IMG/VR virus record: IMGVR_UViG_3300000956_000010
Location: 1 to 42,393 of that record
Length of the DNA stretch: 42,393 nt
Source: a virus
Direction: 5' to 3' (one strand)
The position numbers were made by a program, and so were the translations under genes. The first letter of the stretch is position 1; each line of letters opens with the position of its first letter. The notes beneath the pieces were generated by a model. That model searched no databases. It saw nothing but the letters and a program-made list of their open reading frames with translations, and had not been told where the DNA came from. This document shows, one piece after another, positions 38,540-42,393 of this stretch.

Positions 38540-38965
38540 ATGGTAACCGAAAAAATATCAAAGCTTCTAAAGGCTTACAGAGCCTATCAGGCATTAAGTG
38601 AGCTTAACCCAAAGCCCAGAATAAATCCTCTGGCCGCATATGAATGCGCTAAACTGGCTCAAAAATTAAGGGCCATTAAGGCTGCTTACAGTCAGGCCCA
38701 AAATGGGTTGATCAAGGAGTACGGGGAAGAGGTTATTAAAAACGGAAAGAAAACAGGAGAATTTCAGGTTTCGCCGGAGAGTAAAAGGTTTAAGCAGTTC
38801 ACAGAAAAGTCCGCAGAGTTATTGAACAAGGAGGAAAAGATTGAGGTTGATTTAATCCCATTCGACTTGTTTACTGAGGCTAAAGGAACAACCTCCCTGA
38901 CCCCTGATTTCTGGGAAGATTTTTCAATATTTATTCTTGATCCAAAAACTAAAAAATCGAAATAA
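38540..38965 (+). CDS. Helical protein of unknown function
   Basis: This 141-aa protein is helical in its first two thirds (KLLKAYRAYQALSELNPKPR, YECAKLAQKLRAIKAAYSQA), then a charged segment and an acidic end. A scaffold-like or accessory tail protein is possible. The stop overlaps the next start by one base. Confidence 0.62.
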   Translation: MVTEKISKLLKAYRAYQALSELNPKPRINPLAAYECAKLAQKLRAIKAAYSQAQNGLIKEYGEEVIKNGKKTGEFQVSPESKRFKQFTEKSAELLNKEEKIEVDLIPFDLFTEAKGTTSLTPDFWEDFSIFILDPKTKKSK

Positions 38966-39138
38966 TGAGCTTTAACCCCCAATCAAAAGAAGATTTAAAA
39001 AATCTGGCTATTGCCAAAATTGATTCATTTCCGGAGCCAACGAGCGAGGATGAATGTAATATAATTGCAGATAAAGTACATGAAGAGCTCTGTAAAACAA
39101 TCAACCCCGATACTACCTACCCTACGGGACGCTGTTAA
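38965..39138 (+). CDS. 57-aa small protein
   Basis: An ATG at 38965, sharing a base with the preceding TAA, opens MSFNPQSKEDLKNLAIAKID..., an acidic peptide of 57 aa with two Cys near its end. It overlaps the next gene by 59 bases in another frame. Modest evidence for translation from the start overlap only. Confidence 0.5.
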   Translation: MSFNPQSKEDLKNLAIAKIDSFPEPTSEDECNIIADKVHEELCKTINPDTTYPTGRC

Positions 39139-39493
39139 TGTAACAATAGCGTTTTGTTCTGTAGTATTATTTCGGGTAAATTTTGCTATTTGTAGTCATT
39201 TTTATGACGTACAAGTGGATTCAATGGGCTGGTGGCGGCTGAGGACAAACATTTACGCCGTATGCTTTTTGATGTGTTACTATATCGCAAAGCAGCGGCC
39301 AACGATAGGGTTAAACTTTATTTATTCCGTAGGAATCGGAGTAGCGATTTCCGACGTTGTTGATCGGGTTTTCTTTGATATTACACAGGAAACAAAAGAG
39401 GATTTTTGGATGGTCGTATTAACTTTTTTATTTGCAATTATAGAGCACGTATATGACTACAGGAAAAGGCGACGATCAATTTCTGACCAATAG
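39080..39493 (+). CDS. Multi-pass membrane protein, possible holin
   Basis: I use the ATG at 39080; one at 39065 is also possible. The 137-aa protein has hydrophobic segments at about 17-40, 58-71, 77-94 and 107-122, with a strongly basic C-terminal tail (YDYRKRRRSISDQ). Size, membrane nature and position just before two other membrane proteins and an endolysin-like gene fit a holin. Confidence 0.6.
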   Translation: MKSSVKQSTPILPTLRDAVNVTIAFCSVVLFRVNFAICSHFYDVQVDSMGWWRLRTNIYAVCFLMCYYIAKQRPTIGLNFIYSVGIGVAISDVVDRVFFDITQETKEDFWMVVLTFLFAIIEHVYDYRKRRRSISDQ

Positions 39494-39815
39494 GGAGGTA
39501 ATGAGCGAGGTTCGGGCTGGGGTCAAGAACATCGAAAAGAAGGTCGACGACATTGTAATTAAAGGGCAAGCCGTTGACGAGATTATTTACGGTAATCCTC
39601 AAAAGAAAATACCCGGCGCGCTGGAAGATATTGCCATGCTCAAGAGATTTAAGGCGAAGTTGGAAAGGGCGGCGATATGGGTTTCTGGTGCAAGCGTGGT
39701 TACCGGAGGAGTAGCTTTTAAAAAGGAAATAATAAAGTGGCTCTCCACGCTCTTTAGTATGCTACTGGTCTACGGAGATGTTTTACTGATGTTTTTATTA
39801 ATCGTAATCAATTAA
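39453..39815 (+). CDS. Coiled-coil membrane protein (holin accessory-like)
   Basis: This 120-aa protein has a soluble helical N-terminus (VMSEVRAGVKNIEKKVDDIV) similar in style to hemolysin XhlA-type proteins. Two hydrophobic segments follow, at about 75-85 and 97-118, the second ending LLMFLLIVIN. It overlaps the preceding gene by 41 bases. Likely part of the lysis set. Confidence 0.6.
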   Translation: MTTGKGDDQFLTNREVMSEVRAGVKNIEKKVDDIVIKGQAVDEIIYGNPQKKIPGALEDIAMLKRFKAKLERAAIWVSGASVVTGGVAFKKEIIKWLSTLFSMLLVYGDVLLMFLLIVIN

Positions 39816-39819
39816 TTAT

Positions 39820-40248
39820 ATGATAGCAATCCTAAAAAGATCCGAACAGCAGCTTAACCCAAAAGAAACTATAGGTGAATTGTTTGTGTATGACACCGAC
39901 GAATTCGAAAAGGTATTCGAAGGAAATTTGGTCTATCAATGCAAAACATTGGAGCTCCCCTGGAAAGGAAACAAGAGGCAGGAAAGCTGCATTAAGAAAG
40001 GTATCTATGATGTTATAAGAAGGAAATCAACCAAATATGGGGACCACTTTCATGTAACCAATGTTGAGGGTAGGGAAATGATTTTAATCCACGCTCTTAA
40101 TTTTTACACTCAGACATTGGGCTGTATCGGCGTAGGAGATTCCTTCGGGGATATTAACAAGGATGGATATACCGACATTTTAAACAGCAGAAAAGCTCTT
40201 GACGATTTATATAAACTCCTGCAGTCATTCAAACTTAAAATTCAGTAA
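39820..40248 (+). CDS. DUF5675-like protein, probable cell-wall lysis enzyme
   Basis: This 142-aa protein matches the DUF5675 layout: TLELPWKGNKRQESCIKKGI, then REMILIHALNFYTQTLGCIG, with His91 and Cys102 as the likely active-site pair. A GxHxx...GCI arrangement of this kind recalls LD-transpeptidase/YkuD proteins that act on peptidoglycan. No signal peptide, so it would need a holin to reach the cell wall. Position between membrane proteins supports the endolysin role. Confidence 0.75.
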   Translation: MIAILKRSEQQLNPKETIGELFVYDTDEFEKVFEGNLVYQCKTLELPWKGNKRQESCIKKGIYDVIRRKSTKYGDHFHVTNVEGREMILIHALNFYTQTLGCIGVGDSFGDINKDGYTDILNSRKALDDLYKLLQSFKLKIQ

Positions 40249-40249
40249 C

Positions 40250-40564
40250 ATGGAAGAGATGTTTAAATTTTGGCTCATTGCTTACCTGGGGATGATCCTT
40301 CATATTCTTAAAAAACTAAGGGCTGCCATGCGTAAACCAGGTTTTACCCTGGGTGGGTTTACAAAGGAGCAGGCGGTAACAACATTAAGCAGCATTATAG
40401 CTATACCGCTCACTATCTATTTGATCAGAGACAATATATTTCTACAGGAGCTTTGGCCGCTTACAAGCTTTACGGCCGCTGCAATTGGATATATCGGTCA
40501 GTCGGTAATACTGAGTGCTTTCGACGAGAAATTCAAGAAGGGCGAGCCACCTCAAGCAACTTAG
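40250..40564 (+). CDS. Three-helix membrane protein, probable holin
   Basis: The ATG at 40250 follows the endolysin-like stop; a longer start at 40199 would overlap it. The 104-aa protein has hydrophobic stretches at about 5-20, 44-60 and 70-88 with a short charged tail. Holins of three helices are common at this size. It ends 32 bases inside the convergent NinG-like gene with no terminator between. Confidence 0.68.
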   Translation: MEEMFKFWLIAYLGMILHILKKLRAAMRKPGFTLGGFTKEQAVTTLSSIIAIPLTIYLIRDNIFLQELWPLTSFTAAAIGYIGQSVILSAFDEKFKKGEPPQAT

Positions 40565-41060
40565 ATTTTGCCTCGTACAATATTATTATTTGCTGGTAGT
40601 CGAAGGCCGTTCTCCTTGTTTCTTTGTGGCGAAGCGATTCGAGTTCATTAACAACATCCTGCCCGTATTTTCTGATCATTCCATTGGTGTACCCTGGGAA
40701 ATTTCCTTCTTTAAAGATATTGCAGTAAACGCACTGTCCGTTAACGTTCCTTTCATCAAACCTTAGACTCTCGTAAGTTGCCGCCCAATAATGTCCAGCT
40801 TGAATTAAACGGGTTGATTTCTTAACCTGGCAGCTTATACAAACGAATTCTCCGTTTTTAGAGTCTCTGATCCTTATAAAGGAATTAAATGCGGCTATGG
40901 CTTTCTTTTTGAGTTTCGTTAAATCAGATTCTTTGCTTTCGGATCCATGGTCTTTTAATAAAAAACTGGCTTTATTTGTACAATATTTGCAACGGCCATG
41001 ACTAAAAATGTATCTGGGGTGTCCGCAGTCGCAGCAAATCTTTTTCTTTCGTTTAATCAT
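40533..41060 (-). CDS. NinG/Rap-like recombination protein
   Basis: In this 175-aa protein, the N-terminal zinc fingers are C9...C12 and C24xxC27, then CISC at 74-77. The conserved block QAGHYWAATYESLRFDERNV is followed by NGQCVYCNIFKEGN with C110 and C113. This is the layout of lambda NinG (Rap), a structure-specific endonuclease that resolves Holliday junctions and D-loops. It is the distal gene of the replication/recombination operon and meets the last late gene with a 32-base 3' overlap. Catalytic residues are not known to me well enough to check. Confidence 0.8.
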   Translation of the reverse strand: MIKRKKKICCDCGHPRYIFSHGRCKYCTNKASFLLKDHGSESKESDLTKLKKKAIAAFNSFIRIRDSKNGEFVCISCQVKKSTRLIQAGHYWAATYESLRFDERNVNGQCVYCNIFKEGNFPGYTNGMIRKYGQDVVNELESLRHKETRRTAFDYQQIIILYEAKSKLLEVARPS

Positions 41061-41397
41061 CGAGATTCTCGTAGCCTTTAATTATTTCGTTTTCAAGCTC
41101 AAGCTTTAAGTTGATCAGTATTTGAAAGTAATCAGCAAGGCATATCTCGCACGCGCGTACGCGCACCTCTGAGTCGAAGGTTTTACCCGCTGGGATTTTC
41201 TTCTCCTGCAGCTCCTTAATAGCTGCCTGCTTAAATTCATTAAACTGCTCCGGGCTGTAAGTTAATAATTTTAAAGCCATTAGATATTTAAAGGTGACGC
41301 AGCCGGTATCACTAAAGGTTTTTATTTTCTTGTAGTGTTCGAACTTCATTAAGGCTCCCGCCTTATAAACCTGGTCCTGTTGTTGGGGTGTTAACAT
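41053..41397 (-). CDS. Protein of unknown function in the replication operon
   Basis: This 114-aa helical protein begins MLTPQQQDQVYKAGALMKFE and ends with a long acidic helix. A few Cys residues (33, 83, 86) are present, two as CEIC. It overlaps the NinG-like start by 8 bases. No family recognised. Confidence 0.68.
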   Translation of the reverse strand: MLTPQQQDQVYKAGALMKFEHYKKIKTFSDTGCVTFKYLMALKLLTYSPEQFNEFKQAAIKELQEKKIPAGKTFDSEVRVRACEICLADYFQILINLKLELENEIIKGYENLDD

Positions 41398-41408
41398 TGT
41401 CGTGGTTA

Positions 41409-42137
41409 TTAATCTTGCTTTGGGAAATCCTCGTTGTATCTTGTGTTTACGTACTGCTGGATATCCATCGGCTTATCCTTGTAGTTTATAAATCGAGGGC
41501 CTGTTCCGCCTCTATCTTGCTTAGTAAAAATCTCATCGAATTCGATGAAGTATCTTCGCATCATTTTTTCTGCCGAGGTTAATTCCCTGGGCTTGGATTC
41601 GTACTTTGGTATCTTCGCCTTTTTTGAAATCTCAAGGGATTTTAATATCGCGCTTGTAACATCAGGATGCCAGTCAAGTTTCTCTGCCCGTTTTAAATTT
41701 GCTTGCTCCTGAAGCAGCGATTTTGTTTCTTCGGCTATTTCAATATCGAACAAATCTAAAGCTGCCATTATTTTCGATCCATCAATCCCCTCGTAAAGGG
41801 GTCCGTATTTCATTGTTTTAAACCTTTTGAAGAATAAAACCAGGTGCTCAGGGGTTAAATGTGGCTTTGTGTCCATTATGAGTTGAGCCGTCTGAGCCAC
41901 CTGGCCCCCGTTCATAGTTCTTGCGAAGTTGAAGAATGTAGCAAGGTCTGATATTAAGCCGACCAAATATGTTTTTATAGCCCCAGTCCCATTATTTTCA
42001 ATAATAAGTCGGATGCTTCCAATCTTAGGGTCAATCAAATCAGATACCGAAGGCGATGAGTTAACGATTTCCGAAAGAGTGTTTAAGAGCGTCCCTGGTG
42101 AGCTCTTCATAACTTTGTCCTTGTTTTCCATTTCCAT
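41409..42137 (-). CDS. Replication-associated protein of unknown family
   Basis: In this 242-aa protein, the segment LIMDTKPHLTPEHLVLFFKR with MKYGPLYEGIDGSKIMAALD resembles a domain I recall from Bacteroides mobile elements (DUF6633-like), where it lies next to replication genes. The remainder is helical, with a basic end. The first 77 bases overlap the end of the YdaU-like gene in another frame. It may be a helicase loader or replisome organiser, but I cannot see a Walker motif or other decisive feature. Confidence 0.62.
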   Translation of the reverse strand: MEMENKDKVMKSSPGTLLNTLSEIVNSSPSVSDLIDPKIGSIRLIIENNGTGAIKTYLVGLISDLATFFNFARTMNGGQVAQTAQLIMDTKPHLTPEHLVLFFKRFKTMKYGPLYEGIDGSKIMAALDLFDIEIAEETKSLLQEQANLKRAEKLDWHPDVTSAILKSLEISKKAKIPKYESKPRELTSAEKMMRRYFIEFDEIFTKQDRGGTGPRFINYKDKPMDIQQYVNTRYNEDFPKQD

Positions 42138-42393
42138 TTGATTTTGAATAGATTCCTTGCCAACCCTTACTTATAGCATATTGTATTAATTCAACTGCTT
42201 TTGTTTCATTGTTTCCAGATAGCTCCGCCAAATCTTTAAGCGCCCCCTGCAATCCGATCGGCTTATAGTTAAAATTAAATTGCTCCTTTTTATATTTTAC
42301 CCACAAATCCCAGGCGTTCATAAATTGATCCGAGTTAAAGGGAAAAACAACTCCTGAAAAATCCAGCTTAACTTTTGCTTTTTCATTTCTATT
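42061..42393 (-). CDS. YdaU/DUF1376-like replication protein, C-terminal part
   Basis: Continuation of the gene that starts at 437. Positions 42344-42393 repeat the first 50 bases of the window. The frame runs from the linker (KVKLDFSGVVF) into FMNAWDLWVKYKKEQFNF, ...GLQGALKDLAELSGN, YAISKGWQGIYSKSNG and ends HSFGNR. This C-terminal helical domain is typical of phage replication proteins that contact the helicase or its loader. The stop is at 42061-42063. Confidence 0.85.
   Translation of the reverse strand, partial: NRNEKAKVKLDFSGVVFPFNSDQFMNAWDLWVKYKKEQFNFNYKPIGLQGALKDLAELSGNNETKAVELIQYAISKGWQGIYSKSNGNGKQGQSYEELTRDALKHSFGNR
42344..42393. repeat. Terminal 50-bp direct repeat, right copy
   Basis: Exact copy of 1-50; see the left copy. 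It marks the join of a circular or circularly permuted genome of 42,343 bp. Confidence 0.95.

Noticed and set aside
1-42393. tRNA genes, CRISPR arrays, integrase or attachment site
   Set aside because: No cloverleaf with a GGTTC-type T-arm, no regular spaced repeats of array type and no integrase motif could be found by reading both strands.

Overview
The window reads as one complete, circularly permuted genome of a tailed phage of a Bacteroidota host, about 42.3 kb long. The first 50 bases (1-50) are repeated exactly at the end (42344-42393), and a gene cut by the window edge reads through in frame when the ends are joined. Evidence for the host group: Shine-Dalgarno-like leaders are mostly absent, start codons sit in A-rich leaders, and the control regions carry the Bacteroidota promoter pattern TTTG-N19-TAnnTTTG, with exactly 19 bases of spacing in three places. 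A long tape measure gene, an HK97-type head module and no sheath or contractile baseplate gene point to a siphovirus-like particle. I see no integrase, excisionase or CI-like repressor, so nothing here argues for lysogeny.

Layout. (1) A leftward replication and recombination operon starts at a divergent promoter near 4740 and runs through the origin of numbering to 40533. It encodes a 71-aa protein, a candidate single-strand annealing protein, a remarkable fusion of a RecB-type PD-(D/E)XK nuclease with an FtsK motor, two small proteins, a stand-alone DnaA domain IV-like protein, a zinc-ribbon protein, a YdaU/DUF1376-like replication protein with iteron-like repeats inside its gene, two unknown proteins and a NinG/Rap-like protein. 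(2) A rightward early operon (4841-12061) holds about twenty small proteins; only a MazG-like pyrophosphohydrolase and a DUF551-like protein are recognisable. It ends at a bidirectional terminator. (3) A second leftward operon (15933 to 12168) holds small, membrane and DNA-binding proteins. It also contains an unusually GC-rich stretch (15399-15586) that folds on paper into a series of hairpins. (4) A control region of nearly 400 bp (15934-16327) carries two divergent promoters, inverted repeats and a G-quadruplex motif. (5) The rightward late operon (16328-40564) encodes terminase, prohead protease, capsid, connector proteins, fibres, tail tube, tape measure, tail tip, appendages and lysis proteins. 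The portal gene alone within it is inverted.

How it fits together. The left operon would copy and recombine the genome, with the nuclease-motor fusion probably making single strands for the annealing protein. The two small-gene operons probably manage the host and regulation. The late operon builds the particle and lyses the cell. The most unusual points are the nuclease-FtsK fusion, the inverted portal gene, the structured GC-rich segment near 15500, the G-quadruplex motif ahead of terminase, and the repeat-rich replication gene with a structured leader.
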